A stretch of DNA of 64,000 bases from Erythrobacter sp. QSSC1-22B (GTDB lineage: Bacteria; Pseudomonadota; Alphaproteobacteria; Sphingomonadales; Sphingomonadaceae). How positions within the stretch are numbered: the stretch's first letter is position 1; each line of letters begins with the position of its first letter. Positions 1 to 8,419 of this stretch are shown piece by piece. The stretch lies in assembly GCF_001678665.1 (NCBI RefSeq), contig NZ_LZRP01000003.1, forward strand, positions 124,001-188,000. Direction: 5' to 3'. The notes under the pieces were generated by a model that searched no databases, was not told where the DNA came from, and worked only from the letters and a program-made list of their open reading frames with translations. Made by a program: the position numbers and the translations under genes.

Positions 1-1
1 G

Positions 2-658
2 CTGTTCTACGGCCTCATCCGTGCGCTTGCGCCCGGGGCTGTGCAGACCGTCGAGAATTCGGTGGTCGCCGCCTTCTCGGTCACCGTCACCGCGCCGAAA
101 GAACCGCTCCCGCCACCCCCTCCCGAAGTCGAGCCCGAGCCCGACGAGGGCGAACAGGGCGCTCCGGGGCGCGAGGCGGTTCCGGCACCGGTGACCGCGC
201 CGACCCCTGCGGTCCGCTTGCGCGAAGATCGCCCGGTGCCACGCGCGACCTCCACCGGAACCGCGCCCACCTCGGGCGCGCAACAGGCGGGCGAGGGCAC
301 GGGTGCGGCGGGCAGCGGTCAGGGGACCGGCAGCGGCCGCGGCGGGCAAGGGCGCGGCGGGATCGTCGCAACCCAGCCGGTCAAGATCGCCGGCGACATC
401 AATGCCGCGAGCGATTTCCCGATCCCGCCCGGCGGGCGGCAGGCGCGGCTCGGCAATTCGGTGACCGTGGCGATGACCGTGGGGGTCGATGGCCGCGCGC
501 GCAATTGCCGCGTGCTGCGCCCCAGTCCCGATCCGCAAGCCGATGCCATCGTCTGCCGGCTCGCGGTCGAGCGCTTCGTGTTCCGTCCGGCCGTCGATAC
601 CCAAGGCAATCCGGTGCCCGCCGACTATGGCTGGCGACAGGACTGGTTCGCGCGTTAA
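2..658 (+). CDS. TonB family energy transducer, 5' end outside window
   Basis: TonB-like protein that would couple the inner-membrane proton motive force to outer-membrane receptors. The reading frame is open from base 2, so the gene starts upstream of the window; a GTG at 41 is internal because the codons before it (LFYGLIRALAPG) look like the end of the N-terminal membrane helix. The visible 218 residues are a helix end, a proline/acid-rich spacer (PPPPPEVEPEPDE), a Gly/Ser-rich linker and a C-terminal TonB domain with the pattern VDGRARNCRVLRPS followed by FRPAVD. Family assignment is firm; which receptors it serves cannot be told. Two TonB-dependent receptors plus a third in the catabolic island lie further on. 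Confidence 0.8.
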   Translation: MFYGLIRALAPGAVQTVENSVVAAFSVTVTAPKEPLPPPPPEVEPEPDEGEQGAPGREAVPAPVTAPTPAVRLREDRPVPRATSTGTAPTSGAQQAGEGTGAAGSGQGTGSGRGGQGRGGIVATQPVKIAGDINAASDFPIPPGGRQARLGNSVTVAMTVGVDGRARNCRVLRPSPDPQADAIVCRLAVERFVFRPAVDTQGNPVPADYGWRQDWFAR

Positions 659-723
659 AGCGGGCTATATCTTGCGGTGCTAGGCTCTGGCGCTTGTCGA
701 AGGAAAGACGCTAGAGCCGAGCC

Positions 724-1758
724 ATGACAGCAATCCATCCAGTCATCCTGTGCGGGGGCAGCGGCACGCGGCTGTGGCCGCGCAGCCGCCCGGCGCGGCC
801 CAAGCCCTTTCTCGACCTGCTGGGCGGGCGCACGCTGTTCCAGCGCAGCCTCGACCGGGTGGGCGATCTTGCGCGCTTCGCGCCGCCGTTGATCGTTGCG
901 GGCGCGGCCCATGTCGACGCGATCGAAGAGCAGGCCACGATGGATGGAGGCGCGCGGTTGCTGGTAGAGCCCGCAGCGCGCAACACCGCCCCCGCCATCG
1001 CGCTCGCCGCGCACAGCCTTGCCCCCGAGGACATCATGCTGGTGTGCCCCAGCGACCACCACATCGCCAACGAGGCGGCTTTCCTCGTGGGTGTCGAGCG
1101 CGCGGCGCGGCTGGCGCGCGAGGACTGGCTGGTCGCCTTCGGCATTGCGCCGACCGAGCCCGCGACCGGCTATGGCTATATCCGGATCGGCGAGGCACTC
1201 GACGACGGGCACCGCGTTGCCCGCTTTGTCGAGAAGCCGGACCTGGCCACGGCGCAAGCTTTCCTCGCGAGCGGCGACCATGTCTGGAACGGCGGCATCT
1301 TCTGCATGCGCGCGGGGGCCTATCTCGAGGAACTCGCGCGGCATCGGCCCGCGATGGCGGCCAGCGTCGGCGAGGCCATGGCAGACGGTGAAAATGCGGG
1401 CTGGCAATGGCGTCCGAAAGCCGCACCCTTTGCCGCGATCGCTGGCGAATCGATCGATTACGCGGTGATGGAGAACACCGACCGCGCCGCGGTGGTTTCG
1501 GCGAATATGGGTTGGTCCGATATCGGCAGTTGGGATGCGGTGCTGGCGGCGCGGACCCGCGATGCAGAGGGCAATTCCACCACCGGGCGCGCCGAGCTCG
1601 TCGATTGCCGCAATGTGCTGGTTGAAAGCGACGGTCCGCGGGTTTCCGCGATCGGGCTCGAGGATGTGGTGATCGTGGTCGATGGCGACGAGGTGCTGGT
1701 GACCACCCGCGCCGGGGCGCAGGCGGTCGGCAAATTACCCGGAGCGACCGGCAAATGA
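724..1758 (+). CDS. manC: mannose-1-phosphate guanylyltransferase
   Basis: Converts mannose-1-phosphate and GTP to GDP-mannose, a donor for exopolysaccharide and glycan synthesis in the cytoplasm. The N-terminus has the nucleotidyltransferase signature LCGGSGTRLWPRSRP and the lysine of RPKPFLDL; VEKPD is seen near residue 170. At 344 residues it is the short form without the C-terminal isomerase domain of bifunctional ManC/AlgA proteins, which fits the separate isomerase gene immediately downstream. Its TGA overlaps the ATG of that gene (ATGA), so the two should be translationally coupled. Confidence 0.9.
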   Translation: MTAIHPVILCGGSGTRLWPRSRPARPKPFLDLLGGRTLFQRSLDRVGDLARFAPPLIVAGAAHVDAIEEQATMDGGARLLVEPAARNTAPAIALAAHSLAPEDIMLVCPSDHHIANEAAFLVGVERAARLAREDWLVAFGIAPTEPATGYGYIRIGEALDDGHRVARFVEKPDLATAQAFLASGDHVWNGGIFCMRAGAYLEELARHRPAMAASVGEAMADGENAGWQWRPKAAPFAAIAGESIDYAVMENTDRAAVVSANMGWSDIGSWDAVLAARTRDAEGNSTTGRAELVDCRNVLVESDGPRVSAIGLEDVVIVVDGDEVLVTTRAGAQAVGKLPGATGK

Positions 1759-2573
1759 GCCGCGACGGGGACATGGCGGGGCCGCGGCTCGCGACCCGCA
1801 GCGTGGCAAAGGTCTGGGGCCGCAGGCAGCTGCCCGCACCATTCGCGCGTACCGAGAGCGATCCCGTTGGCGAAATCTGGTTTGAACCCGGCGCGGCAAT
1901 GCCAGACATTCTGGTCAAATACCTGTTCACCAGCGCCAAGCTTTCGGTGCAGGTCCATCCGCGCGCGGGCGAGGCGGGTGCGGGGGTGCCGGGCAAGGAC
2001 GAATGCTGGCTGGTAGTCGCGGCCGAGCCCGGCGCACGGCTTGCGATCGGCTTCGACCGGCCTGTGTCGCGCGACGCAATGCGCGCGGCGGCGCTCGATG
2101 GCTCGATCGAGGGTTTGCTGACCTGGCACGAGGCCAGGCCGGGCGATTTCTTCTACCTGCCCGCGGGCACGGTCCATGCGATCGGCGCCGGGATATCGCT
2201 GATCGAGGTGCAGCAGAACACCGACATCACCTACCGCCTGTACGATTACGGTCGCCCGCGCGACTTGCATCTCGACCGGGCGCTCGCGGTGGCATCGGGC
2301 GAACCCTATCGCCGCGAGCTGCATCGCCGCGTCGATCCGGATGCGAATGCCTGCCTGGTCGATGGCCCCCATTTCCGTCTCGACCAGCTTGTCGGCGAAC
2401 CCGGGACGGGCTTGCGCGCCGCGTATCGCGGCGTCTGCCAGATCCTCCCCATTGCGGGTGAGGTCATGGTCGATGGTGCGGTCATTGCGCCCGGCGAAAG
2501 CGCAGTTGCGCTCGCGCTCGGAGGGGTAGATTTCAGCGCCAGCCAGCGCTGCCTGGTGGTCGGAGCGGTCTAG
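1755..2573 (+). CDS. manA: class I mannose-6-phosphate isomerase
   Basis: Zinc-dependent interconversion of fructose-6-phosphate and mannose-6-phosphate, feeding GDP-mannose synthesis. Cupin-type metal-site features are visible: VQVHPRAGEAG, KDECWLVV and PAGTVHAIGAG around residues 50-150. At 272 residues it is a compact form compared with the roughly 390-residue enterobacterial ManA. It starts inside the stop of manC and its own stop overlaps the convergent bphP stop by four bases. A phosphomannomutase gene is not in the window. Confidence 0.87.
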   Translation: MSRDGDMAGPRLATRSVAKVWGRRQLPAPFARTESDPVGEIWFEPGAAMPDILVKYLFTSAKLSVQVHPRAGEAGAGVPGKDECWLVVAAEPGARLAIGFDRPVSRDAMRAAALDGSIEGLLTWHEARPGDFFYLPAGTVHAIGAGISLIEVQQNTDITYRLYDYGRPRDLHLDRALAVASGEPYRRELHRRVDPDANACLVDGPHFRLDQLVGEPGTGLRAAYRGVCQILPIAGEVMVDGAVIAPGESAVALALGGVDFSASQRCLVVGAV

Positions 2574-5137
2574 CCCTGGGCTTCGAACTCGGTCAGGATC
2601 TGCGCCAGTTCCTCGCGGCCATAGGGTTTGACCAGCAATCCCGAGGCGCCCATCTCCTCGCGCTTGTCGGCCATTTCGCCGTATCCGGTCGCCAGCCAGA
2701 AGGGGATCCCCATCTCCTTGAGCCGCTCGGCCACCGCCTCGCTCGATTCGGTCCCGAGATTGTAATCAAGCAACGCCAGATCGAAGCTGGTCCTGTCGAG
2801 GGCCTCCAGCGCCGCGCCGACCGAGCTCTGGACCATGACCGTCTCGACCCCGAGCTCGCGCAGGCTTTCCTCGGTATCGAGCGCGATGATCATGCTGTCC
2901 TCGACCAGCAGCATCGAGCCGATCGCCGCCGCAAGCGTATCGGCCCCCTGATCGAGCCGCTTGGTACTTTTGGCCTGGCCCCGGGAGCGTTCCTCGCCCA
3001 CTTCGGTGCAGGTTACGAAGCGCCCGGGGACCCAGAACTCAGCCTCGACCCCGCCGAGCCGGTAATCGAGCCGGGCGCGGCCATTGAGTTCGAAGGGGAT
3101 GGACTTCTCGATGATCGTGCTGCCGAAGCCGCGTCGCTCGGGTGGTTTCACCGGCGGCCCGCCGCGCTCCTTCCAGCACAGCGTCATCCCGCTGTCGTCG
3201 CAATCCACCTCGATGGCGAGCGTGCCCGAACGGTCGCAAAGCGAGCCGTATTTGGCCGAATTCGTCATCATCTCGTGGATCACCAGCGCCAGCACGGTGT
3301 AGGCCTCGGGCGCGACGAGGGCATCGTCGCCGCTGATCCGGACGCGGTCCATCTTGCCGCTGACATAGGCCTCCGCCTCGGTCTCGATCAGCTCGCGCAG
3401 CGACGCGGGCGACCAGTTCTGGCGGGTGATATTGTCATGCGCCGTGGCCAGCGCGTTGATCCGCCCGCCGACCAGCCCGGCGAACTCGTCGATCGACACC
3501 GCATCGTGGCGCGACTGGTTGATCAGCCCGCGGATGAGGTTGAGGATGTTGCGCACCCGGTGGTTGAGTTCGGCGATCAGCAGTTCCTGCTGCTGCTGCG
3601 CCTTGGCGCGCTCGGCGGCGACCTCGTCGGTCAGCCGCAGGATGACCTCGATCAGCGTGACCCGCAGGTTCTCCGCCAGCCGCAATTCGCCCTCGGTCCA
3701 GGCGGTGCTGCGACCGCGCACGGTCTGCTTCCAGCTGGCGAAGCTGCGCCGCGGCGAGAGTCGGTCGCCATCGGGCCCGGTCTCGACCGGCTTCTCGGCG
3801 TTGCCCGCCCAGTGGACGGTCTGGTTCAATTCCTTGCGCCACAGCACGACATAGTCGCGTGGGCTGCGCGAGACCGGGATGATCAACGCTCCCACCGCGC
3901 GGTCGGCGAAGGCCTGCGCCTTGTCGAAGCGCTCCGTCAGCCGCTGGCTGGCGACCACGGTGCTCGAGGCGGCGGCGTTGAGCTGCGGCCGGAGCGCGTG
4001 GAACTCGTCCTCGGTCGGGGCCGATCCGATCGCCTGGTAGACGCCTTCGATATAGGCGCTGATGCCGTTGTGCGGGAGCGAGCGCTGGATGATCGGGCGC
4101 AGGGTCGGCAGCGCATCGAGCAGCGATTGCCCGCCCACCACCGCGCGCATCAGCCGGTCGTGCAATTCGCGCCCCAGCACCACCAGTTCGGTCTGGTGGC
4201 GCCCCAGCGAACGCTCGACCGCCAGCGAGAACAGCTCGGAAAACAGCTCGGCGCCGGTGCGCAGGGTGTAGGGCAGCACTCGCCGGGAATAGTGATGGCA
4301 GGCGAACAGGCCCCACAATTTGCCCCCGACCACGATCGAGATCGACAGCGAGGCATCGACCCCCATGTTGGTCAGATATTCGATATGGACCGGCGAGACC
4401 GAGCGCAGCGTGCTCATCGACAGGTCGATCGGTGCGCCATCGTCGCCGACACCCGGCTCGATCGGGACCGATTTGGAATGGACATCGCTGATGATGCGGA
4501 AGCGGTTGCGGATGTAGAGTTCGCGCGCTTGCTGGGGGATGTCGGTGCGCGGGTAGTTGAGCCCGAGGAAGCTTTCGGTCCCTTCGGCGAGCGATTCGGC
4601 GACCACCTCGCCGCTTTCGTCCGAGCGGAAGCGGTAGACCATCACCCGATCGAATTCGAGCAGCCCGCGCAGCTGCTCGGCGGCAATCTGGCACAGCGCA
4701 GCGACATCCGCAGCCTTCTCGAGCTCGCGCATCACCGGCTGGACGAGCCGCAGCTGGCGGTCGATATGATCATCTTCATGCGGCTCGATCTCGATGATCG
4801 TCAGACCGCCGCTGGCGTGCAGCGCGCAGTCGAAGCACTGTTCGTTGCCCACCAGATCGATGTTGAAGATGCGCTCGACATCGTCGCTGCCGTCCAGCAG
4901 CGAAGCCGCCTTCGACAGCAGCGCGATCGCCTCGGTCGAAAACAGCGTGCCGACCGGGTCTCCGGGTTCGGGCGGCGCGTCGAGCGCGAGCATCTCGGCG
5001 AAATTGGCCGAACGGTGCGCCACCATCCAGTCGCCCGTCAGCGCCAGCAGCGCACCGAAATCCTGGATCATCCCCAGCCGGTGGATCGGCTCGCGATCGC
5101 AATTGGTCAGATCGACGGGTTGCGGGGGAATGGTCAT
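2570..5137 (-). CDS. bphP: bacteriophytochrome HWE-type histidine kinase with C-terminal receiver
   Basis: Red/far-red light sensor using biliverdin. The 855 residues read in order: PAS with the biliverdin-attaching cysteine at C13 in TNCDREPIH; GAF with TDIPQQAREL (residues 198-207), H251 in SPVHIEYL and H281; PHY with the tongue motif SPRRSF; an HWE/HisKA_2 kinase with phospho-accepting H526 in LNHRVRN; and a receiver domain from about residue 740 with phospho-acceptor D791 in LLDYNLG and K837. The receiver fused to an HWE phytochrome suggests an internal phosphorelay or a phosphate sink. The start ATG overlaps the stop of the heme oxygenase gene (ATGA), so chromophore synthesis and sensor are coupled. 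The output partner is not in the window. Confidence 0.93.
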   Translation of the reverse strand: MTIPPQPVDLTNCDREPIHRLGMIQDFGALLALTGDWMVAHRSANFAEMLALDAPPEPGDPVGTLFSTEAIALLSKAASLLDGSDDVERIFNIDLVGNEQCFDCALHASGGLTIIEIEPHEDDHIDRQLRLVQPVMRELEKAADVAALCQIAAEQLRGLLEFDRVMVYRFRSDESGEVVAESLAEGTESFLGLNYPRTDIPQQARELYIRNRFRIISDVHSKSVPIEPGVGDDGAPIDLSMSTLRSVSPVHIEYLTNMGVDASLSISIVVGGKLWGLFACHHYSRRVLPYTLRTGAELFSELFSLAVERSLGRHQTELVVLGRELHDRLMRAVVGGQSLLDALPTLRPIIQRSLPHNGISAYIEGVYQAIGSAPTEDEFHALRPQLNAAASSTVVASQRLTERFDKAQAFADRAVGALIIPVSRSPRDYVVLWRKELNQTVHWAGNAEKPVETGPDGDRLSPRRSFASWKQTVRGRSTAWTEGELRLAENLRVTLIEVILRLTDEVAAERAKAQQQQELLIAELNHRVRNILNLIRGLINQSRHDAVSIDEFAGLVGGRINALATAHDNITRQNWSPASLRELIETEAEAYVSGKMDRVRISGDDALVAPEAYTVLALVIHEMMTNSAKYGSLCDRSGTLAIEVDCDDSGMTLCWKERGGPPVKPPERRGFGSTIIEKSIPFELNGRARLDYRLGGVEAEFWVPGRFVTCTEVGEERSRGQAKSTKRLDQGADTLAAAIGSMLLVEDSMIIALDTEESLRELGVETVMVQSSVGAALEALDRTSFDLALLDYNLGTESSEAVAERLKEMGIPFWLATGYGEMADKREEMGASGLLVKPYGREELAQILTEFEAQG

Positions 5138-5802
5138 GGTGCGGCGTTCCGGGTCTGATCGGGCAGGGCGGCGATGAATGCCGTGAAGACGGCTTGCGCT
5201 CCGGCCACGGCGCTGCGGGCGAGCTCGTCGGCGACGGGGCGCTCGATGCGCGCGCGAAACCGGGTGAAGAACTGGGTCATGGCGGTGTCCGAGAGAAAAT
5301 GCTCCGGCCCGGCGGCGCCGATTTTCCGGCGATGACGCAGCATGGTGCGGTTGCCCAGCGATGAGCCCGCCAGCGCCCAGACCAGCCCGACGGGGTCGGC
5401 GCCTGCGGGGAGCGTGAATTCGTCGGTCGGGGGCAGGGCGATCCCCAGCTCGCCCAGATCGCGTGCGATCAGAGCGGCTTGCGCCGGCGGAGCTTCATCG
5501 GCGGGCATGGCGTGCGAAATCCAGCACTCGATCGGTTCGCGCGAGCGATACTGGGTGAGCAGGAACAGCGCATAACCTTGCGCCGAGACGACCGGCAGAT
5601 CGCCCATCGCCGCATCGAGCCGGTCATGCGATGCGCTGGTTTCGCGCTTCAATATCCGGCGCAATGTGTCGTCGCCGGAGCGGCTGGATTTTCGATGCAG
5701 CAAGTTTGGCAAGCTTTCTACGCAGATCAGAAGCCCGAAAGGCGGTGTTGCCAGGGTGCTCCCGACCGGCTCGCCTGCGGCGAACATTAGGATGTAGCGC
5801 AT
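5134..5802 (-). CDS. bphO: bacteriophytochrome-associated heme oxygenase
   Basis: Predicted to open heme to biliverdin for the adjacent phytochrome. The region from TLRRILKRETSASHDRLD has the proximal heme ligand histidine context of heme oxygenases, and ALAGSSLGNRTMLRHR resembles the distal glycine-rich helix. The longest frame gives 222 residues, but the first 45 or so do not look like the family; a GTG near 5721 or another internal start is more likely, giving about 190 residues as is usual. The stop overlaps the bphP ATG. Function is inferred from fold features plus the operon; the start remains open. Confidence 0.8.
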   Translation of the reverse strand: MRYILMFAAGEPVGSTLATPPFGLLICVESLPNLLHRKSSRSGDDTLRRILKRETSASHDRLDAAMGDLPVVSAQGYALFLLTQYRSREPIECWISHAMPADEAPPAQAALIARDLGELGIALPPTDEFTLPAGADPVGLVWALAGSSLGNRTMLRHRRKIGAAGPEHFLSDTAMTQFFTRFRARIERPVADELARSAVAGAQAVFTAFIAALPDQTRNAAP

Positions 5803-5871
5803 GGCACCGCAATCGGTTCCGCAAAAATTGCCGAGCCGACGGTCCTGTGCGGGCGTGCCTCGGGCGCGCCG

Positions 5872-6177
5872 CTATTTCTTGGCGAGCAGTTTCTGACCCT
5901 TGTCGCGGATCGCGCCCGCCACCATCGGTTCGACGAAGGACAAGGCCAGGGGCAGATCGACCTCGAACACCACCTGATGATCCTCGATGATGATCCGCCC
6001 GTCGATCCCCTGACCCATGGCTCGCACCGCCAGCGTCATGAGATCCTCATTGGGCCAGGCGGTGGTGACGTCGGCCATCCCGCCGGGGACGAAACTGGCG
6101 ATCTCGTGGCTGCGTTCGTGCAGGCGGCGGCGCACTTCCTCGCGCGGCAGTTCGTGGGCGATGGGGACTCGCATCAA
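5872..6177 (-). CDS. polyhydroxyalkanoic acid system (PHA_gran_rgn) family protein
   Basis: Small 101-residue protein resembling the PHA granule-associated family PF09650: an N-terminal HELPREEVRRRLHER segment, central VTTAWPNEDLMTLAV and C-terminal FVEPMVAGAIRDKGQKLLA. The precise role of the family is not established; members are often annotated next to polyhydroxyalkanoate genes. Here it is the last gene of a telA operon and its ATG overlaps the stop of the preceding gene by four bases. No PHA synthase lies in the window. Confidence 0.75.
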   Translation of the reverse strand: MMRVPIAHELPREEVRRRLHERSHEIASFVPGGMADVTTAWPNEDLMTLAVRAMGQGIDGRIIIEDHQVVFEVDLPLALSFVEPMVAGAIRDKGQKLLAKK

Positions 6178-6980
6178 TCGGCTCCGGTGGATTTGGGTGT
6201 GGTGTTGGATGTGGGCCCGGGAAGGGGGCTGTGGTCGAGTTCGGGCGCGGGCGCGGTGCCGGCACCGAATTTGTAGTCGAGAAACCGGTGCTTGATCGCC
6301 AGATCGTCAAGCGAGCCTTCGGCCAGCTGTCGGGTGATCGAATCGATCTCGCCGCTGATCTTGCCGAGACTGTCGGTCAATTGCTCGTCGGGCGTGCCCC
6401 CCATCCGCACCTCGCGGCGCATTTGCGCGGGGATGCGGCGATAGCTGTCGATCATCTCGGGCAATTGCTCGCCCACGAGGCTGCGCACTTCGCGCGCCTT
6501 GGGATGGTTCTGGTCGAGCCCGTCGAGCTGCAGCCCCAGCGCATCGAGCTGGACACCCATATCGTCGAGGATCTTCGCAGCCGGCGGCGGCAGCGCGGGC
6601 CGTTGCGCCTCGAGCCACAATTCGGTGCGACCGACCATCTGCTGAACATCGCCCTTGTTGATGTCGGCGCGCTTGGGGGTCTTCATCTTGGGAAACTGGC
6701 CCAGCACCGCAACCGCGACCACGCTGGCGAGCACCAGCGCCATCACTCCGGCAAAACCGATGCCGTTCAGAACCATCCCGAGCACTCCTGCCGCCACCCA
6801 GATCGCGAACAGCGCGATGACGACGTTGCGGATCTTGGCGACCCAGTGCTTCTGCTTCGCCGCCGCGGAGCCCTTGCCGATCGAGACCGCGCGCCGGTGG
6901 CGTCCGCCCGAACGATTGTCGTCGCGCAGCATGCGGCCTTCCTCGATCAAGCGGTCGCTATTGTGCGTCAGATCGCCCAA
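6174..6980 (-). CDS. membrane protein partner of TelA, XpaC-like
   Basis: A cytoplasm-facing basic N-terminus is followed by two hydrophobic helices (IRNVVIALFAIWVAAGVLGM and a second from about residue 65 to 85 of the longest frame), then a helical, probably coiled-coil soluble domain. Position immediately after telA and this layout match proteins annotated as 5-bromo-4-chloroindolyl phosphate hydrolysis (XpaC) family, but similarity is only judged by eye. The longest frame begins with a TTG at 7019 inside telA; a TTG at 6980 is preferred because GGGAG sits seven bases before it. The gene ends in the ATGA overlap with the downstream gene. Confidence 0.6.
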   Translation of the reverse strand: MGDLTHNSDRLIEEGRMLRDDNRSGGRHRRAVSIGKGSAAAKQKHWVAKIRNVVIALFAIWVAAGVLGMVLNGIGFAGVMALVLASVVAVAVLGQFPKMKTPKRADINKGDVQQMVGRTELWLEAQRPALPPPAAKILDDMGVQLDALGLQLDGLDQNHPKAREVRSLVGEQLPEMIDSYRRIPAQMRREVRMGGTPDEQLTDSLGKISGEIDSITRQLAEGSLDDLAIKHRFLDYKFGAGTAPAPELDHSPLPGPTSNTTPKSTGAD

Positions 6981-7008
6981 GCCGTGTCTCCCGCACTCAA
7001 TCCCACCT

Positions 7009-8256
7009 TCAATCTTCAATGCTCAGCAGGTTCGATTCCGAGACCTGCTTCTGCGCCTGCGCCTGGCCTTCGGCGCGGGCGATATAGCCCTTGGACTTCT
7101 CCATCTCGTCGGACAGCACATTGACCGTCTGCTTCATCGAATCGAGCGCGCGCAGCTTGAACTGATCGACCTCGTCCATCGTGTCGTAGATGTTCTGGAA
7201 GGCGCGCTGGAGCGTCTCGAGCGGGATGGTGCTGGCGGCGGCCTGCTCGTGAATCTTGCCGGTCTGGTCGCGCAGCATGGTGCTGGTGGAATCGATGATC
7301 CCCGCGGTGGTGGTGTTGAGCGCGGTGATCTGGCCCAGCACCAGCCGCTGGTTGGTCATCGCCTCGGCCACCGTCACCGCGGTGCGCAGCGCGCCCACCG
7401 TGGTGGTGCTGGCGCGATCGACGCCCTTCACCAGCTCGACATTGTTCTTCTTCACGAGGTCGAGCGCCAGATAGCCCTGCACGCTCACCGCCATCTGGGT
7501 GAGCAGGTCCTGGGTGCGCTGGCGGACATAGAACAGCGCGGTCTCGCGGATCGCCTTGGCTTTGGCCGGATCGGTCGCGTCGAGCTCGGCGGCTTTCTCT
7601 TCCAGCTTGGTGTCGAGCGTCTTGGAAATGTGGATCATCTGTTCCAGATTGCCCATCGCCTCCCACAGCTTCTGGCGCTCCACATCGATCGCGGCATTGT
7701 CCATCAAGAGCTCGTCCTTGCCATTGGCAAGGTTGGACAGGATCGACTGGATATGCGTCTGCGCGCTCTGGTAGCTGCGGAAATAATTGGTCAGCTTGTT
7801 GCCGAAGGGGATGATGCCGAGGATCTTGCGCGGGCCGGTCAGCTTGCCGCGCTTGCCGGGATCGAGATCCTCGACCACGCGGCGCAGTTCGGCGAGATCG
7901 GTGCCGACGCCCTCATCCTTATCCATCGCGCGCACCGGGCGATCGAGGAAGCGGTTGGACATGCCGGCAGCAGCGGCGATTTCCTTGCGCCCCATATTGG
8001 TCAGCTGATCGACCTTCTTGCCGAATTCGGGCGAATTGGCATCGGAAGCGACCAGATCCTCGACGAAGCCGTCGACCTTGGCCTGCAGCTTGCTCTTGTT
8101 CTCCTCGGACACCGGGACGAGGCCCGATGCTTTCTCCGGCGCGACATGCGGCACCGGATCGGGCGGGGTGAGGTCGAAAGCGGGTTCGGTCGCCGTCGCA
8201 GTCGGCGCCTGTCTGGCGGTTGCGGGGGCGGGTTGGGATTTCAGCTCTTCGGTCAT
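7009..8256 (-). CDS. telA: toxic anion resistance protein TelA family
   Basis: TelA/KlaA family cytoplasmic helical protein of 415 residues, linked in other bacteria to tellurite or other cell-envelope stress resistance. Recognisable stretches include FGKKVDQLTNMGRKEIAAAA, IPFGNKLTNYFRSYQSAQ and KGVDRASTTTVGALRTAVTVAEAM. An ATG at 8256 is chosen over an upstream one at 8292 because GAGGA lies about eight bases before it. It heads a three-gene minus-strand operon with an XpaC-like membrane protein and a PHA_gran_rgn protein. Its substrate or stressor here is unknown. Confidence 0.88.
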   Translation of the reverse strand: MTEELKSQPAPATARQAPTATATEPAFDLTPPDPVPHVAPEKASGLVPVSEENKSKLQAKVDGFVEDLVASDANSPEFGKKVDQLTNMGRKEIAAAAGMSNRFLDRPVRAMDKDEGVGTDLAELRRVVEDLDPGKRGKLTGPRKILGIIPFGNKLTNYFRSYQSAQTHIQSILSNLANGKDELLMDNAAIDVERQKLWEAMGNLEQMIHISKTLDTKLEEKAAELDATDPAKAKAIRETALFYVRQRTQDLLTQMAVSVQGYLALDLVKKNNVELVKGVDRASTTTVGALRTAVTVAEAMTNQRLVLGQITALNTTTAGIIDSTSTMLRDQTGKIHEQAAASTIPLETLQRAFQNIYDTMDEVDQFKLRALDSMKQTVNVLSDEMEKSKGYIARAEGQAQAQKQVSESNLLSIED

Positions 8257-8419
8257 CTCGTGTCCTCGTCCTGGTCCGCGACAATATGGCATCGCACAGT
8301 GTGTTATGCAAATAGAACGGCTTGCAAACAGGTCGTTCCGGCCTTGCCCAAGTTTGCTTTCCCTTGCCGTGTGCGCCGCTTAAGGCAAGTTCTGGCAGCC
8401 GGATACGCAGGGAAGCAGA

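Noticed and set aside
3275..5158. Plus-strand 627-codon open frame
   Set aside because: It is the antisense shadow of bphP in very GC-rich DNA; no motif and composition typical of a mirror frame.
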